A DNA stretch of 62,195 bases from Paenibacillus sp. HGH0039 (GCF_000411255.1 NZ_KE150412.1:2503713-2565907); one strand, 5' to 3'. Positions 32,601-42,522 are shown, counted from the stretch's first letter. Notes: generated from the sequence alone by a model not told the origin. Numbers and translations: made by a program.

Positions 32601-33251
32601 ACGGAAAGCTTCCATAACTTCCAGACGTTTGATCGCCCGGTTGCGGCGTTGGCCTTGAGCGGTTTTGAGTTCTTCTTTCAAGGATTCCACATCTTTATCG
32701 ATGTCGATATCCTGCAGAAGTTTCTTAACCGCCTCGGCACCCATACCCGCTTGGAAAGCATAGCCGTATTTCTCACGGTAGCTGCGGTATTCTTTTTCGG
32801 AAAGAAGCTGCTTCTTCTCAAGAGGCGTGTCTCCGGGGTCCGTTACTACATAGGATGCAAAGTAGATAATCTCTTCAAGGGAACGAGGAGACATATCCAA
32901 AGCAAGACCCATGCGGCTTGGAATACCTTTGAAATACCAGATGTGGGATACGGGAGCGGCAAGCTCAATGTGTCCCATACGTTCGCGGCGAACCTTCTGA
33001 CGTGTTACTTCAACGCCGCAACGGTCACAAACGACACCTTTGTAACGCACACGCTTGTATTTACCGCAGTGACACTCCCAGTCTTTCGTCGGTCCGAAAA
33101 TCTTCTCGCAGAACAAACCTTCTTTCTCCGGTTTCAGAGTTCTGTAGTTGATGGTTTCCGGTTTTTTAACTTCCCCACGGGACCACGAACGGATCTTCTC
33201 AGGTGAGGCCAATCCAATTTTCATAAATTCGAAGTTGTTTACGTCCAACAA
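29631..33251 (-). CDS. rpoC: RNA polymerase beta' subunit
   Basis: The catalytic subunit, 1206 residues. An N-terminal zinc ribbon ([19 protein letters not shown]), the active-site [12 protein letters not shown] with three magnesium-binding aspartates, the trigger loop block [16 protein letters not shown], and a second zinc site near [13 protein letters not shown] are all present. TTG at 33251 follows AAGGAGGG by 7 bases and gives the conserved start [10 protein letters not shown]. It follows rpoB by 78 bases. No insertion relative to the Firmicute form. Confidence 0.98.
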   Translation of the reverse strand: MLDVNNFEFMKIGLASPEKIRSWSRGEVKKPETINYRTLKPEKEGLFCEKIFGPTKDWECHCGKYKRVRYKGVVCDRCGVEVTRQKVRRERMGHIELAAPVSHIWYFKGIPSRMGLALDMSPRSLEEIIYFASYVVTDPGDTPLEKKQLLSEKEYRSYREKYGYAFQAGMGAEAVKKLLQDIDIDKDVESLKEELKTAQGQRRNRAIKRLEVMEAFRNSKNRPDWMVLDVLPVIPPELRPMVQLDGGRFATSDLNDLYRRVINRNNRLKRLLDLGAPDIIVQNEKRMLQEAVDALIDNGRRGRPVTGPGNRPLKSLSHMLKGKQGRFRQNLLGKRVDYSGRSVIVVGPSLKMYQCGLPKEMALELFKPFVMKELVNKGLAHNIKSAKRKVERVSPEVWDVLEEVIKEHPVLLNRAPTLHRLGIQAFEPILVEGRAIKLHPLVCTAYNADFDGDQMAVHVPLSAEAQAEARLLMLAAGNILNPKDGKPVVTPSQDMVLGSFYLTTDNKYGRGANLIFRSVNEAVSAYQNGTAELHARVAIPAKVLNKKNFTEAQQNAYLITTIGKIIFNEIFPDDFPYINDATKANLLNGPSDDYFVFEKGSNIRARMEELPEAKAVGKDYLGSIIAECFRNYHTTRTSVILDKIKELGFTYSTKAGITVAVADVVVPNEKKKILEDSEEKVRTVTNQYRRGLITDDERYDRVIAIWSKTKDEITDILMKSLDKYNSINMMVESKARGNKSQITQLGGMRGLMANPSGKIIELPIKSNFREGLTVLEYFISTHGARKGLADTALRTADSGYLTRRLVDVAQDVIVREDDCGTDKGFIVSKIQDGKEVIEDLFDRIEGRYAFETIRHPETGEVIVNRNELIEANIANAIIDANIERLQIRSVLSCRSRHGVCKKCYGRNLATGQHVEIGEAVGIIAAQSIGEPGTQLTMRTFHTGGVAGDDITQGLPRIQELFEARNPKGQAIISEIDGLVKEIREAKDRREIEVQGEAESRVYAVPYGSRVRAIVGQTIEAGDELTEGSIDPKEMLRIKGIRGVQNYILQEVQRVYRNQGVEINDKHVEVMIRQMLRKIRIVDAGDTTLLPGSFVDMHEYEEANKVALFADKEPAVAKPILLGITKASLETDSFLSAASFQETTRVLTDAAIKGKVDQLLGLKENVIIGKLIPAGTGMTRYRNIRVVDPNQEPSEEENTEKEAVSVE

Positions 33252-33329
33252 GGAGCAACCCTCCTTAGAATGTGCTAGTTATGGGAAGGAGGCGGACTGC
33301 TATGTCCGCCTTTCCTCTATCAGTTGCAG

Positions 33330-36300
33330 CTATTCGACTCCAATTTCTGCCCCTTCAAGGTTCAGATTAAGCTTGTCACTGGTCGTATCTTCCTCATCAT
33401 CGAGTTCTTTCATCTCGATTTCCTCTTCATCGCCGGACAGGATTTTAACGTCCATCCCTAAGCTTTGAAGCTCCTTGATCAATACTTTAAACGATTCCGG
33501 AACACCCGGCTCCGGCACGTTCTCGCCTTTGACGATGGATTCGTACGTTTTAACACGACCAACCACGTCATCGGACTTCACGGTCAGGATTTCCTGCAGC
33601 GTGTAAGCCGCACCGTAGGCCTCTAGGGCCCACACTTCCATCTCCCCGAAACGCTGTCCGCCGAACTGGGCTTTACCCCCCAGAGGCTGCTGTGTAACGA
33701 GAGAGTACGGACCTGTGGAACGGGCGTGGATTTTATCATCGACCATGTGCGCCAGTTTAATCATGTACATGACGCCAACGGTAACTTCGCGTTCAAAAGC
33801 GTCGCCTGTACGTCCGTCATAGAGCTTGGTTTTACCGTTGCGCTGCATGCCGGCTTCTTCCATCGTATCGAACACGTCGTACTCGCGCGCTCCGTCGAAT
33901 ACCGGCGTGGCCACGTGGATACCGAGCGCTCTGGAGGCCATACCCAAATGAACTTCCAGTACTTGACCGATGTTCATACGCGAAGGTACGCCCAGCGGGT
34001 TCAGTACGACTTCTACAGGCGTTCCGTCCGGCATGAACGGCATATCTTCCTCAGGGAGGATACGCGCGATAACCCCTTTGTTACCGTGACGTCCGGCCAT
34101 TTTATCACCCTCGGAGATTTTACGCTTCTGGGCAATGTAGACACGAACGAGCTGGTTAACGCCCGGAGGCAGTTCGTCGCCGTTCTCGCGTGTAAATACT
34201 TTCACGTCTACGACGATACCGTCGGTTCCGTGAGGAACACGCAGGGAAGTGTCTCTCACTTCACGCGCCTTCTCACCGAAGATCGCGTGCAGGAGACGTT
34301 CTTCTGCCGTCAGTTCCGTTACGCCTTTCGGCGTTACTTTGCCGACGAGAATGTCGCCCGCGCCGATTTCGGCACCGACGCGGATAATTCCGCGCTCGTC
34401 GAGGTTCTTCAGAGCATCTTCGCCGACATTCGGAATGTCACGAGTGATCTCTTCCGGACCGAGCTTCGTATCCCGGGCTTCGGACTCGTATTCCTCGATG
34501 TGAATGGATGTATACACATCTTCTTTTACAAGTCTTTCGCTCAGAAGGATCGCATCCTCATAGTTGTAACCTTCCCATGTCATGAAGGCAACGACTACGT
34601 TACGACCAAGAGCTAGTTCGCCCTGTTCCGTCGAAGGACCGTCAGCAAGGATGTCGCCCGCTTTAACAAGCTGGCCCTTTTGAACGATCGGACGCTGGTT
34701 GATACACGTACCTTGGTTGGAACGCATAAACTTGTGAAGCTTATGCTTGATGAGATTGCCGTTGACCAATTTACCGTCCACCAGTTCCTGGCGGCGCAGC
34801 CAAATTTCATTGCCGGCAACTTTTTCAATAATTCCGTCATGTTTGGCAACAATACAAACACCGGAGTCTTTAGCGGACTTATGTTCCATTCCCGTACCGA
34901 CGAGCGGCGCCTTAGGAATAAGAAGCGGAACGGCTTGGCGCTGCATGTTGGATCCCATGAGGGCACGGTTGGAGTCATCGTTTTCCAAAAACGGAATCAA
35001 TGCTGTCGCAACCGATACGACCTGCTTAGGAGATACGTCCATGTAGTCGACGCGTTCTTTAGGCAGAGTCAAGATATCATCTTTATAACGAACGATAACA
35101 CTGTCATTAACGAATGTTCCTTCTTCCGAAAGTTCAGCATTCGCTTGAGCAACGACGTAGTTATCCTCTTCATCCGCTGTCATATACACGATTTCTTCCG
35201 TGACCACACCGGTCTTCGGATCTACGTGGCGGTAAGGAGCCTCGATAAAGCCGTACTCGTTGATCCGCGCGAAGGTGGACAAGGAGTTGATCAACCCGAT
35301 GTTCGGACCCTCCGGCGTTTCAATCGGACACATCCGGCCATAGTGGGAGTGATGGACGTCACGAACTTCAAAGCCCGCGCGCTCACGCGTCAAACCACCG
35401 GGACCCAATGCGGACAGACGGCGTTTGTGCGTCAGCTCAGCCAACGGATTCGTCTGGTCCATAAACTGCGAGAGTTGGGAGCTTCCGAAGAACTCTTTAA
35501 TCGCGGCAATAACCGGACGTATGTTGATCAGAGCCTGTGGTGTAATAACGTTCGCATCCTGAATGGACATACGTTCGCGAACGACACGTTCCATACGGGA
35601 CAAACCGATACGGAACTGGTTCTGAAGTAGTTCGCCAACCGAGCGGAGACGACGGTTACCGAGATGATCGATATCATCCGTGTTTCCGATTCCGTGCAGA
35701 AGGTTTATAAAGTAGTTAATGGACGAAATGATATCGGCCGGTGTAATGTTCTTAACGGACTTGTCAATGACAGCGTTAGAAATTACCTTAACTACTTTCC
35801 CGTCTTCAATCGGGGAGTACACATCGATGGTTTGAACCGGAATGATCTCTTCTCCGGCAACTCCGTTAGGAACGGAATAATCTTTAAACCCGATCTTCTT
35901 CTCCAGGAAAGGCAGCACTTCGTCAAGCAGACGGCGGTCAAGCAGTTGACCGGCTTCGGCTACGATTTCGCCCGTTTCCGGATCCGCAAGAGTTTCGGCA
36001 AGACGTTGGTTGAACAAACGGTTCTTGATATGAAGCTTCTTGTTGATTTTGTACCGACCTACGTTAGCGAGGTCATAACGCTTCGGATCGAAGAAACGCG
36101 CTACAAGCAAGCTTCTTGCGTTATCCAAGGTCGGCGGCTCGCCCGGACGAAGACGCTCGTAAATTTCAATCAGCGCTTTATCCGTTGAATCGGTGTTGTC
36201 TTTGTCGAGTGTGTTGCGTATATATTCATTGTCGCCAAGAAGATCAAGAATCTCGGCATCGGTTCCGAATCCAAGTGCGCGCAGAAGAACGGTAACCGGA

Positions 36301-36866
36301 ATTTTACGTGTGCGGTCGATTCTCACATAAATGATATCTTTCGCGTCCGTCTCTAATTCCAGCCAGGCTCCCCGGTTAGGAATAACCGTAGCCGTGTAAG
36401 TCTTTTTACCGTTCTTATCCACTTTAGTGCTATAATAGACGCTAGGAGAACGAACGAGCTGGGAGACAATTACACGTTCAGCACCGTTAATAATAAAGGT
36501 TCCGGTTTCGGTCATGATCGGGAAATCGCCCATGAACACTTCCTGTTCCTTTACTTCTCCGGTTTCCTTATTGATCAGACGTACCTTCACCCGAAGCGGT
36601 GCAGCGTAGGTTACGTCCCGCTCTTTGGATTCGTCCACGGAATACTTAGGCTCTCCTAAGCTGTAGTCAATAAACTCAAGCACTAGATTCCCCGTAAAAT
36701 CCTGAATCGGTGAGATATCTAAAAACATCTCCCGCAATCCTTCATCCAAAAACCATTCGTATGATTTTTGTTGAATTTCAATCAGGTTGGGGATGTCCAG
36801 CACCTCATTAATTCGAGCATAAGTCCTGCGTTTGCGTCGTCCAAATTGAACAAGATGTCCCGCCAA
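33330..36866 (-). CDS. rpoB: RNA polymerase beta subunit
   Basis: 1178 residues. The rifampicin pocket ([20 protein letters not shown], then [12 protein letters not shown]) is wild type by comparison with sensitive strains. The switch and flap regions and the C-terminal [20 protein letters not shown] block are present; the acidic tail after about 1150 is variable. The TTG at 36866 (7 bases after AGGGGTGA) gives [14 protein letters not shown], matching MTGQLVQYG in Bacillus; ATG at 36872 overlaps the ribosome site but is also possible. Confidence 0.97.
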   Translation of the reverse strand: MAGHLVQFGRRKRRTYARINEVLDIPNLIEIQQKSYEWFLDEGLREMFLDISPIQDFTGNLVLEFIDYSLGEPKYSVDESKERDVTYAAPLRVKVRLINKETGEVKEQEVFMGDFPIMTETGTFIINGAERVIVSQLVRSPSVYYSTKVDKNGKKTYTATVIPNRGAWLELETDAKDIIYVRIDRTRKIPVTVLLRALGFGTDAEILDLLGDNEYIRNTLDKDNTDSTDKALIEIYERLRPGEPPTLDNARSLLVARFFDPKRYDLANVGRYKINKKLHIKNRLFNQRLAETLADPETGEIVAEAGQLLDRRLLDEVLPFLEKKIGFKDYSVPNGVAGEEIIPVQTIDVYSPIEDGKVVKVISNAVIDKSVKNITPADIISSINYFINLLHGIGNTDDIDHLGNRRLRSVGELLQNQFRIGLSRMERVVRERMSIQDANVITPQALINIRPVIAAIKEFFGSSQLSQFMDQTNPLAELTHKRRLSALGPGGLTRERAGFEVRDVHHSHYGRMCPIETPEGPNIGLINSLSTFARINEYGFIEAPYRHVDPKTGVVTEEIVYMTADEEDNYVVAQANAELSEEGTFVNDSVIVRYKDDILTLPKERVDYMDVSPKQVVSVATALIPFLENDDSNRALMGSNMQRQAVPLLIPKAPLVGTGMEHKSAKDSGVCIVAKHDGIIEKVAGNEIWLRRQELVDGKLVNGNLIKHKLHKFMRSNQGTCINQRPIVQKGQLVKAGDILADGPSTEQGELALGRNVVVAFMTWEGYNYEDAILLSERLVKEDVYTSIHIEEYESEARDTKLGPEEITRDIPNVGEDALKNLDERGIIRVGAEIGAGDILVGKVTPKGVTELTAEERLLHAIFGEKAREVRDTSLRVPHGTDGIVVDVKVFTRENGDELPPGVNQLVRVYIAQKRKISEGDKMAGRHGNKGVIARILPEEDMPFMPDGTPVEVVLNPLGVPSRMNIGQVLEVHLGMASRALGIHVATPVFDGAREYDVFDTMEEAGMQRNGKTKLYDGRTGDAFEREVTVGVMYMIKLAHMVDDKIHARSTGPYSLVTQQPLGGKAQFGGQRFGEMEVWALEAYGAAYTLQEILTVKSDDVVGRVKTYESIVKGENVPEPGVPESFKVLIKELQSLGMDVKILSGDEEEIEMKELDDEEDTTSDKLNLNLEGAEIGVE

Positions 36867-37230
36867 CTTCATTCACCCCTTAAGTCTACTCAGTTCATAA
36901 AAATAAATAAGAAAAACTTCTATCGACGTACACTTCAGGCGGCGCCGTCTTGTATGGTGGCACCCCCTTAAGGAAGGGCGTCTAAGCCGGGCGCACGCTA
37001 AGGTTGGACATCTCCGATCTTGTCAGAGAGCCCGTCCGAAGAAGCGACTGCAATGGATGGAGGTTTTTCTTGTTGATCCGCATCGTTATGACTAGTACTA
37101 CTATTTTGTTAGAATTTCCTAAAATTTCAACATTATACTCAACGTTTGAAATTTTATTCATTTCTCTCCAAAAAAAATGCTTGACATTTTCTTTAACGAA
37201 AGACATCAAGCCCATCTTAATACTGACATT
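36867..37230 (-). other. rpoB 5' leader, no confirmed gene
   Basis: About 360 bases of transcript lie between the rpoB promoter and the start codon. The upstream half is AT-rich, the downstream half GC-rich with several potential stems (for example near GGCGCC and the repeated CTTAG). A candidate small ORF occupies 36982-37161 and is described separately. No known riboswitch pattern was recognised. Confidence 0.6.
36982..37161 (-). CDS. candidate small ORF in the rpoB leader
   Basis: ATG at 37161 follows GGAG by 4 bases and opens a 59-codon frame, starting MNKISNVEYNVEILGNSNKI and ending LSVRPA. The first half looks like ordinary protein; the second half is translated from a structured-looking RNA and looks arbitrary. 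The longer in-frame ATG at 37245 lies in the promoter -10 and cannot be used. It could be a regulatory leader peptide or chance. Confidence 0.25.
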   Translation of the reverse strand: MNKISNVEYNVEILGNSNKIVVLVITMRINKKNLHPLQSLLRTGSLTRSEMSNLSVRPA

Positions 37231-37235
37231 TTTTA

Positions 37236-37264
37236 ATGATACCATATCAGGATTGTCAAGTCAA
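37236..37264 (-). promoter_or_regulatory. promoter of rpoB-rpoC
   Basis: TTGACT (37264-37259), 17-base spacer, TATCAT (37241-37236) on the minus strand, just downstream of the methyltransferase stop codon at 37286. A TTGACA at 37258-37253 is only 11 bases from the -10 and is not the -35. Confidence 0.7.
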
Positions 37265-37285
37265 ACTTTTTTCTCAGACACTTGA

Positions 37286-37885
37286 CTATTTCTTAAAGGC
37301 CCGTAATATACGGTAGCCTTTGTCTTTTGTAACCTCTTCAGCCTCTCCGAAAAGCTCTTCCATCTTAGCGAATGCCGACGGCGACCCTTGTTTCTTCTGG
37401 ATAACCACCCATAAAGCGCCTCCCGGATTCAGGCACTCGCAAGCCTCTTCAAAAATGGCATGCACGGTTTGTTTGCCTGCCCGTATCGGCGGATTTGTCA
37501 ATACGACGTCGAACTTCTCCGTCTTAACCGCCTCCAGCTTATCGCTTTGAAGTACGGTGACATTCCGGATTCCGTTGCGTTCCGCGTTTTGCCGTGACAG
37601 TTCCACAGCCCGTTCGTTGATATCTACCATCGTCACACGACCGGCCGGATATTTAAAAGCTGCACTCAGTCCGATTGGTCCATATCCGCAGCCCACATCC
37701 AGAACATGGGCCTTAGCCGGCAGTGCCATGGTTTCAATTAGCAGACGGCTGCCAAAATCAACCTCGTTCTTGGAAAAAACGCCGGCGTCCGTCATCAGTC
37801 GGAGCTTGCGTTCTCCCACTTGAAACTCTATTTCCCGCACATCGTGTTTCACTGTCGGTTTTTGCGTATAGTAGTGATCCGCCAC
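37286..37885 (-). CDS. RsmC-like class I SAM-dependent methyltransferase (YbxB)
   Basis: A 199-residue protein with the SAM-binding block VLDVGCGYGPIGLSAAF (near 61-77) and the catalytic NPPI motif (near 131), as in 16S rRNA guanine-N2 methyltransferases RsmC. It is the single-domain Gram-positive form found between rplL and rpoB. The rRNA substrate is inferred from family. GTG at 37885 is spaced 8 bases from AAGGAG and gives the family start MADHYYTQKP; the ATG at 37891 is too close. Confidence 0.85.
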   Translation of the reverse strand: MADHYYTQKPTVKHDVREIEFQVGERKLRLMTDAGVFSKNEVDFGSRLLIETMALPAKAHVLDVGCGYGPIGLSAAFKYPAGRVTMVDINERAVELSRQNAERNGIRNVTVLQSDKLEAVKTEKFDVVLTNPPIRAGKQTVHAIFEEACECLNPGGALWVVIQKKQGSPSAFAKMEELFGEAEEVTKDKGYRILRAFKK

Positions 37886-37983
37886 CGCCATCGCTCCTTT
37901 GTATTCAAGTCGCTATTCCTATCCTAGAATACCCGGAATTATGGAGCTCTACATGAACTGCATGCAAAAAACTCCATAAATTC

Positions 37984-38020
37984 AAAAGAAACCTCTTGAA
38001 GCCAGGCTTCAAGAGGTTTC
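37984..38020 (-). terminator. hairpin terminator after rplL
   Basis: A perfect 16-base-pair stem (38020-38005 with 38003-37988) followed on the minus strand by only four T. The stem is strong but the T run short, so partial readthrough into the methyltransferase gene is likely. Confidence 0.75.
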
Positions 38021-38035
38021 TCGTGTAAAGCAAAA

Positions 38036-38401
38036 TTATTTCACTTCGATGGAAGCGCCAGCTTCTTCGAGTTTTGCTTTTACTGCTTCTGCTTCTTCTT
38101 TGCCTACTTTTTCTTTGATAGGCTTCGGTGCGTTGTCAACCAGGTCTTTTGCTTCTTTCAGACCAAGACCAGTGATTTCGCGAACGACTTTGATAACGTT
38201 GATTTTGGAAGCACCAGCGTTGTTCAGGATTACGTCGAACTCGGATTGCTCAGCAGCTTCAGCACCGCCAGCAGCGCCGCCCATTACTGCAACTGGAGCT
38301 GCAGCAGTGACGCCAAATTCTTCTTCAATTGCTTTAACCAGATCGTTCAGTTCAAGAACTGTCATGCCTTTAATGGCTTCCAAGATTTGCTCGTTACTCA
38401 T
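38036..38401 (-). CDS. rplL: 50S ribosomal protein L7/L12
   Basis: A 121-residue stalk protein that recruits translational GTPases. N-terminal dimerisation helices ([20 protein letters not shown]), an Ala/Gly hinge near 35-50, and the C-terminal domain with [20 protein letters not shown]. Follows rplJ by 45 bases. Confidence 0.98.
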   Translation of the reverse strand: MSNEQILEAIKGMTVLELNDLVKAIEEEFGVTAAAPVAVMGGAAGGAEAAEQSEFDVILNNAGASKINVIKVVREITGLGLKEAKDLVDNAPKPIKEKVGKEEAEAVKAKLEEAGASIEVK

Positions 38402-38446
38402 GGTTAAACCTCCATTATATTCATTTGAATGATTTTTGGGTAAAAA

Positions 38447-38956
38447 TTAAGCTTCCGCTCCGCTTTCTTGCTTTTCAGCCACAGCTTTAACCGCAAGAGC
38501 GAAGTTGCGCACAGGTGCTTGAAGCACGCTGAGGAGCATGGACAGAAGACCTTCGCGGGAAGGCAGGTCTGCCAGCGCTTTGATTTGAGCTACATCCACA
38601 ACTTTACCTTCAACAACGCCCGCTTTAATGCTCAGGCTTTCGTTTTTCTTAGCAAAGTTGTTAAGGATTTTAGCTGCAGCGACAACGTCGTCTTTGCTGA
38701 ACGCGATAGCAGTCGGTCCTGTCAGATGTGCATCCAGTTCCGTCAGCTCAGCGGTAGCAGTTGCACGTCTTACCATCGAGTTCTTAAGAACTTGGAATTC
38801 TACGCCTGCTTCACGTAGTTGCTTACGAAGTTCCGTTACTTGCGCAACGTTAAGTCCACGATAGTCGGTTACGATTGTACAGGAGCTTGCACGTAGTTTT
38901 TCCGACAAGTCGGATACGATCTGCTCTTTTTCTGCTAAAATCTTTGCGTTTGCCAT
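38447..38956 (-). CDS. rplJ: 50S ribosomal protein L10
   Basis: A 169-residue L10, base of the L12 stalk. [20 protein letters not shown] opens the rRNA-binding domain and a C-terminal helix binds L12 dimers. The L10-L12 complex is the regulator expected to bind the leader just upstream. Confidence 0.97.
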   Translation of the reverse strand: MANAKILAEKEQIVSDLSEKLRASSCTIVTDYRGLNVAQVTELRKQLREAGVEFQVLKNSMVRRATATAELTELDAHLTGPTAIAFSKDDVVAAAKILNNFAKKNESLSIKAGVVEGKVVDVAQIKALADLPSREGLLSMLLSVLQAPVRNFALAVKAVAEKQESGAEA

Positions 38957-39180
38957 AGGTACACCTCACTTCTTGTCAATCTGGTTTTCACCGAATCTAT
39001 TACAAGCATTTCCGCAGCCTAAGCATAAGAAATGCCTTCGTAGACTCTACGAAGGCATGACACTTCCGGTATAACCCGAACTTATATCATAACACCTCGG
39101 CAGGACATTAAGCTGTTTGGGATGTTCCCATCGGCACCTGCTGTCTACGGTCTATATATTCGTTTGTTAAACTAACGACC
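38957..39180 (-). ncRNA. ribosomal protein L10 leader
   Basis: The minus-strand RNA contains AGACAGCAGGTGCCGATGG and TTAATGTCCTGCCGAGGTG, the kink-turn-bearing block typical of the Firmicute L10 leader (Rfam RF00557 class). A strong hairpin follows at 39058-39032. By family knowledge the L10-L12 complex binds here and favours termination when in excess. Confidence 0.8.
39027..39058 (-). terminator. attenuator terminator in the L10 leader
   Basis: ATGCCTTCGTAGA pairs with TCTACGAAGGCAT (39058-39046 with 39044-39032), followed by TTTCTT on the minus strand. It lies about 70 bases before rplJ and is the likely off-switch of the leader. Confidence 0.75.
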
Positions 39181-39186
39181 TCAGTA

Positions 39187-39215
39187 ATATTATCACGTTC
39201 GACATAAGATGTCAA
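39187..39215 (-). promoter_or_regulatory. promoter of rplJ-rplL
   Basis: TTGACA (39215-39210), 17-base spacer, TAATAT (39192-39187) with TGA before it, an extended -10. It begins 13 bases after the rplA stop codon. Confidence 0.85.
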
Positions 39216-39227
39216 CCGTAGAATAAC

Positions 39228-39920
39228 TTATCTGAAGGATTGAAGGTTCACGCGAACGCTCGGGCCCATTGTGGAGGAAATTGCAACGCTTTTCAGGTAT
39301 ACACCTTTAGCAGCGGCAGGTTTCGCTCTGAGCAGTGCGTCGATCAGCGCTTTGAAGTTCTCGGAGAGCTTGTCAGCGTCGAAAGATACTTTGCCGAGTG
39401 GAGCATGAATTTGTCCTGCTTTATCCAGGCGATATTCGATTTTACCAGCTTTGATCTCTTGAACAGCTTTGGTAACGTCGAAAGTTACGGTACCTGCTTT
39501 AGGGTTAGGCATAAGGCCTTTACCACCGAGCAGACGTCCGAGCTTACCAACTTCACTCATCATGTCAGGAGTAGCTACGCAAACATCGAATTCGAACCAA
39601 CCTTGCTGGATTTTGTTGATCATATCCTGATCGCCTACAAAATCAGCGCCAGCTGCTTCTGCTTCTTTAGCTTTGTCGCCTTTCGCGAATACGAGGACGC
39701 GCTTAGTTTTACCAGTACCGTGCGGAAGTACAACTACGCCGCGGACAGCCTGGTCCTGTTTTCTTGGGTCAACGCCAAGACGAACAGCAATATCAACTGT
39801 TTCATCAAATTTCGCCGGAGCTGTTTTCTTAACAAGCTCAATCGCTTCAGCCGGCTCATAAAGTGCATCGGCAGTAACCTGCTTAGCCACTTCGTTATAT
39901 TTCTTACCGTGTTTAGCCAT
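39228..39920 (-). CDS. rplA: 50S ribosomal protein L1
   Basis: A 230-residue L1 of the mobile stalk at the E site. Begins [15 protein letters not shown] and has the [14 protein letters not shown] motif (near 130). In E. coli L1 represses the L11 operon by binding the mRNA leader; a candidate site lies upstream of rplK here. Confidence 0.97.
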   Translation of the reverse strand: MAKHGKKYNEVAKQVTADALYEPAEAIELVKKTAPAKFDETVDIAVRLGVDPRKQDQAVRGVVVLPHGTGKTKRVLVFAKGDKAKEAEAAGADFVGDQDMINKIQQGWFEFDVCVATPDMMSEVGKLGRLLGGKGLMPNPKAGTVTFDVTKAVQEIKAGKIEYRLDKAGQIHAPLGKVSFDADKLSENFKALIDALLRAKPAAAKGVYLKSVAISSTMGPSVRVNLQSFR

Positions 39921-39997
39921 TTGTATTCCTCCTCTGTGGTCGTAACGGATTGCCCTCCCACTGTTTTGCGGCTTCCAGGAGAAGCCTACGAATCGAA

Positions 39998-40423
39998 TTA
40001 GTCTTCGATCGTGATGCCCATGCTGCGAGCAGTACCTTCAACCATAAGCATTGCAGCCTCTACGGTTGCAGCGTTAAGGTCAGGCATTTTCGTTTCAGCG
40101 ATTTCGCGAACTTTCGCACGCTTAACCGTTGCAACTTTCTTCTTGTTCGGTTCGCCGGAACCTTTTTCGACGCCAGCTGCGATACGAAGAAGTACGGCTG
40201 CCGGAGGCGTTTTCGTTTCGAATGTGAACGAACGGTCCTCGAATACAGTGATAACAACCGGAATGATCAGACCTGCTTGATCAGCAGTCTTAGCATTGAA
40301 CTCCTTACAGAAAGCCATGATGTTCACGCCAGCTTGACCCAAAGCAGGACCGATTGGCGGAGCAGGATTCGCTTTCCCTGCAGGAACCTGCAGTTTCACC
40401 ATTTTAATTACCTTTTTTGCCAT
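39998..40423 (-). CDS. rplK: 50S ribosomal protein L11
   Basis: A 141-residue L11 of the GTPase-associated centre, needed for RelA activation. Starts [20 protein letters not shown] with the proline-rich switch [19 protein letters not shown], the thiostrepton-binding domain. ATG at 40423 follows AAGGAGGTG. Confidence 0.98.
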   Translation of the reverse strand: MAKKVIKMVKLQVPAGKANPAPPIGPALGQAGVNIMAFCKEFNAKTADQAGLIIPVVITVFEDRSFTFETKTPPAAVLLRIAAGVEKGSGEPNKKKVATVKRAKVREIAETKMPDLNAATVEAAMLMVEGTARSMGITIED

Positions 40424-40602
40424 GTGTGATGACACCTCCTTGCACGTAGTGTGGTTCGACGGGATCATTTCCCTCCCACCAGCAAAAGCCCATCCGCGAA
40501 AGAAACAGATCTGGCTAAGCTTTTCTTAAGGAACCAGCCAGAATCAGCAACCTGATTCCGCAAGAGAAACTTCCTCAATAGAGGGATTTGAATCGATGTA
40601 GT
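40424..40602 (-). ncRNA. rplK-rplA leader with L1-site-like hairpin
   Basis: The 179-base gap after nusG has three stems on the minus strand: GAATCAG/CTGATTC (40558-40541), CTGGCT/AGCCAG (40541-40511), and GTGG...CCAC enclosing GGGA/TCCC (40479-40451). The last, next to rplK, resembles the L1-binding element that mimics 23S rRNA in L11 operons. No terminator is visible, so it is probably an internal leader of the secE-nusG-rplK transcript. Confidence 0.5.
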
Positions 40603-41136
40603 CTACAGTTTCTCCACCTGATGGAACTCAAGCTCCAGCGGAGTCTCTCGACCAAACATGTTGACATGAACCTTGAGCTTGCTCTTGTCTGCAATAATTT
40701 CTTCGACAGTGCCGACGAAATTCGCAAAAGGACCTACCTTCACGCGAACCGTTTCCTTCAGATCGAAATCGATCTTCGGTTTCGGTTCTTCCATTCCCAT
40801 ATGCTTCAGAATAGATTCGACTTCTTCCGGAAGCAACGGAGTCGGTTTAGAGCCGGAACCCGTCGAGCCTACAAAGCCGGTTACGCCAGGAGTGTTGCGA
40901 ACAACATACCAGGAATCGTCGGTTTGAATCATCTCTACGAGCACGTATCCGGGATAAACTTTACGCATGACGGTTTTCTTCTTGCCGTCTTTGTTTACCA
41001 GCTCTTCCTCCATGGGTACGAGTACGCGGAAGATCTTGTCCGCCATATCCATAGATTCAACGCGCTTCTCCAAATTAGCTTTGACTTTGTTCTCGTAACC
41101 TGAATAGGTATGAACGACATACCATCTTTTTTCCAT
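40603..41136 (-). CDS. nusG: transcription elongation factor NusG
   Basis: A 177-residue protein with the NGN domain ([20 protein letters not shown]) and a C-terminal KOW domain ([18 protein letters not shown]). It promotes pausing in Bacillus and links RNA polymerase to Rho and the ribosome. ATG at 41136 has AGGTGG 5 bases upstream; the GTG at 41145 lies in that site. Confidence 0.97.
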   Translation of the reverse strand: MEKRWYVVHTYSGYENKVKANLEKRVESMDMADKIFRVLVPMEEELVNKDGKKKTVMRKVYPGYVLVEMIQTDDSWYVVRNTPGVTGFVGSTGSGSKPTPLLPEEVESILKHMGMEEPKPKIDFDLKETVRVKVGPFANFVGTVEEIIADKSKLKVHVNMFGRETPLELEFHQVEKL

Positions 41137-41158
41137 ATTTGCCACCTAGTTCCTGAAT

Positions 41159-41371
41159 TTATTTGAAGACAAGCCGCAGCAACTCAGAGATCCCCAGGTC
41201 GAGCAAGAAAAAATAGACAGTCACGAAAGCCACCGTCACAAGGGTAACGGTCGTATAGCTGATCATTTCCTTGCGTGTTGGCCACTTGACCTTCTTCAGT
41301 TCGCTCCAGCTTTCACCAAAAAACGAGAACGAGGAGCCGAAACCCTGCTTCATTTTAGCTAAGAAAGCCAC
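41159..41371 (-). CDS. secE: preprotein translocase subunit SecE
   Basis: A 70-residue single-span SecE with the conserved cytoplasmic amphipathic helix (ESWSELKKVKWPTRKEM) and one membrane segment (about 39-61). GTG at 41371 follows GGAGGTG by about 7 bases. It partners SecY. Confidence 0.94.
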   Translation of the reverse strand: MAFLAKMKQGFGSSFSFFGESWSELKKVKWPTRKEMISYTTVTLVTVAFVTVYFFLLDLGISELLRLVFK

Positions 41372-41389
41372 GCACTACACCTCCACAGA

Positions 41390-41539
41390 CTATCTGGTTT
41401 CGCGATGAGCGGTATGTTCATTGCAATATTTGCAGAATTTCTTGAACTCCATACGGTCTGGATGGTTACGCTTGTTCTTGTTGGAAGTATAGTTCCGTTG
41501 CTTGCAGTTCGTGCAAGCTAGCGTCATAACAACTCGCAT
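41390..41539 (-). CDS. rpmG: 50S ribosomal protein L33
   Basis: A 49-residue protein read from the sequence: [20 protein letters not shown] at the start, HTAHRETR at the end. CTNC and CKYC form the zinc-binding (C+) type of L33. ATG at 41539 follows GGGAGGTG. It heads the transcript from the promoter at 41611-41639. Confidence 0.95.
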   Translation of the reverse strand: MRVVMTLACTNCKQRNYTSNKNKRNHPDRMEFKKFCKYCNEHTAHRETR

Positions 41540-41610
41540 GTGTTACACCTCCCGTATCAGGATATACCCATTTTTGCGCACAAAAAAAAAGCGATAGGGC
41601 TACCTGCAAT

Positions 41611-41639
41611 ACTTTAACATAACCGGTATGGGGTGTCAA
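41611..41639 (-). promoter_or_regulatory. promoter of rpmG-secE-nusG
   Basis: TTGACA (41639-41634), 17-base spacer, TAAAGT (41616-41611) on the minus strand, between the sigH terminators and rpmG. Confidence 0.75.
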
Positions 41640-41665
41640 GGATAACATCCTGCCCCGCGCACAGC

Positions 41666-41690
41666 AAAAAACCCTTTCTCGACCCGGGTT
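41666..41690 (-). terminator. second terminator after sigH
   Basis: AACCC and GGGTT form a short stem followed by six T on the minus strand, about 100 bases downstream of sigH. Weak stem, good T run. Confidence 0.55.
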
Positions 41691-41761
41691 CTCTTCTCAT
41701 TATCGACCAGCCGACATTCCCTTAAACGTGCTTTATTTCCAGTATCCGCCGGCGACAAAAA

Positions 41762-41791
41762 TAAAAACACCCATTCACCGAAAGGGTGCCT
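41762..41791 (-). terminator. first terminator after sigH
   Basis: CACCC and GGGTG (41789 to 41769 region) pair around an 11-base loop and are followed by TTTTTATTTTT on the minus strand, starting just after the sigH stop codon. Confidence 0.7.
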
Positions 41792-41794
41792 CAT

Positions 41795-42439
41795 CTATAA
41801 ATCGCGTACTTCCAAGTAACGCTCCAACTTACGTTTGACCCGCTGCAGCGCGTTGTCGATCGACTTCACGTGACGGTCCAGATCCACCGCAATTTCCTGA
41901 TAAGATCTTCCATCCAAATAGAGCATAAGCACACGGCGTTCCAGATCGCTCAGAATCTCGCCCATCTTGTCTTCGAGTCCGCTGAATTCTTCCTGATTGA
42001 TAATCAGTTCTTCAGGGTCCGTAACCTTCGAGCCGCAAATAACGTCCAGCAGCGTGCGGTCCGAATCCTCGTCGTAGATAGGCTTGTCCAGCGAAACGTA
42101 AGAGTTAAGCGGGATATGCTTCTGGCGGGTCGCCGTTTTAATAGCCGTAATGATCTGCCGCGTAATGCACAACTCTGCAAACGCTTTGAATGACGATAGC
42201 TTGTCTCCACGGAAATCACGAATCGATTTATATAAACCGATCATGCCTTCTTGCACGATATCTTCGCGGTCAGCGCCGATGAGAAAATACGAACGGGCTT
42301 TAGCGCGAACAAAATTGCGATACTTGTTGATCAGATACTCCAGCGCGTCGCTGTTGCCGCAATGGACAGCGTCGACGATGTCTTCGTCAGTCTTGAGATC
42401 GTAATCGGTCATTCTAAGCTCTTTGAGGTCGACACTCAC
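41795..42439 (-). CDS. sigH: RNA polymerase sigma factor SigH
   Basis: The sigma factor of the transition to stationary phase and early sporulation. 214 residues, highly similar to Bacillus SigH: NKYRNFVRAKARSYFLIGAD and EDIVQEGMIGLYKSIRDF (region 2), KHIPLNSYVSLDKPIYDE, and the region 4 helix-turn-helix LDGRSYQEIAVDLDRHVKSI. GTG at 42439 is 8 bases from GGAGG; two TTG codons at 42445 and 42442 are closer to the site. Its promoter contains a perfect dyad. Confidence 0.95.
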   Translation of the reverse strand: MSVDLKELRMTDYDLKTDEDIVDAVHCGNSDALEYLINKYRNFVRAKARSYFLIGADREDIVQEGMIGLYKSIRDFRGDKLSSFKAFAELCITRQIITAIKTATRQKHIPLNSYVSLDKPIYDEDSDRTLLDVICGSKVTDPEELIINQEEFSGLEDKMGEILSDLERRVLMLYLDGRSYQEIAVDLDRHVKSIDNALQRVKRKLERYLEVRDL

Positions 42440-42492
42440 CAACAATCCCTCCGGCCTGCAAAACTACCAAGTTTGCTAAAAAGGATAGGATA

Positions 42493-42522
42493 AGTATACA
42501 TTATGTAATCTTACATCGTCAA
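42493..42522 (-). promoter_or_regulatory. sigH promoter with dyad operator
   Basis: TTGACG (42522-42517), 18-base spacer, TATACT (42498-42493). The spacer contains ATGTAA GA TTACAT (42516-42503), a perfect 6-base inverted repeat placed exactly between the two hexamers. In Bacillus subtilis sigH is repressed by AbrB, which has no strict consensus, so the protein binding here is unknown. Confidence 0.65.

Noticed and set aside
29574-33206. A 1210-codon open frame antisense to rpoC
   Set aside because: It mirrors rpoC, with no ribosome site or recognisable domain. Long antisense frames arise from the codon bias of a highly expressed gene, and rpoC is certain.
36982-37245. An 87-residue reading of the rpoB leader starting at 37245
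   Set aside because: Its ATG is within the promoter -10 hexamer, so it would not be transcribed. Only the internal start at 37161 is kept as a candidate.
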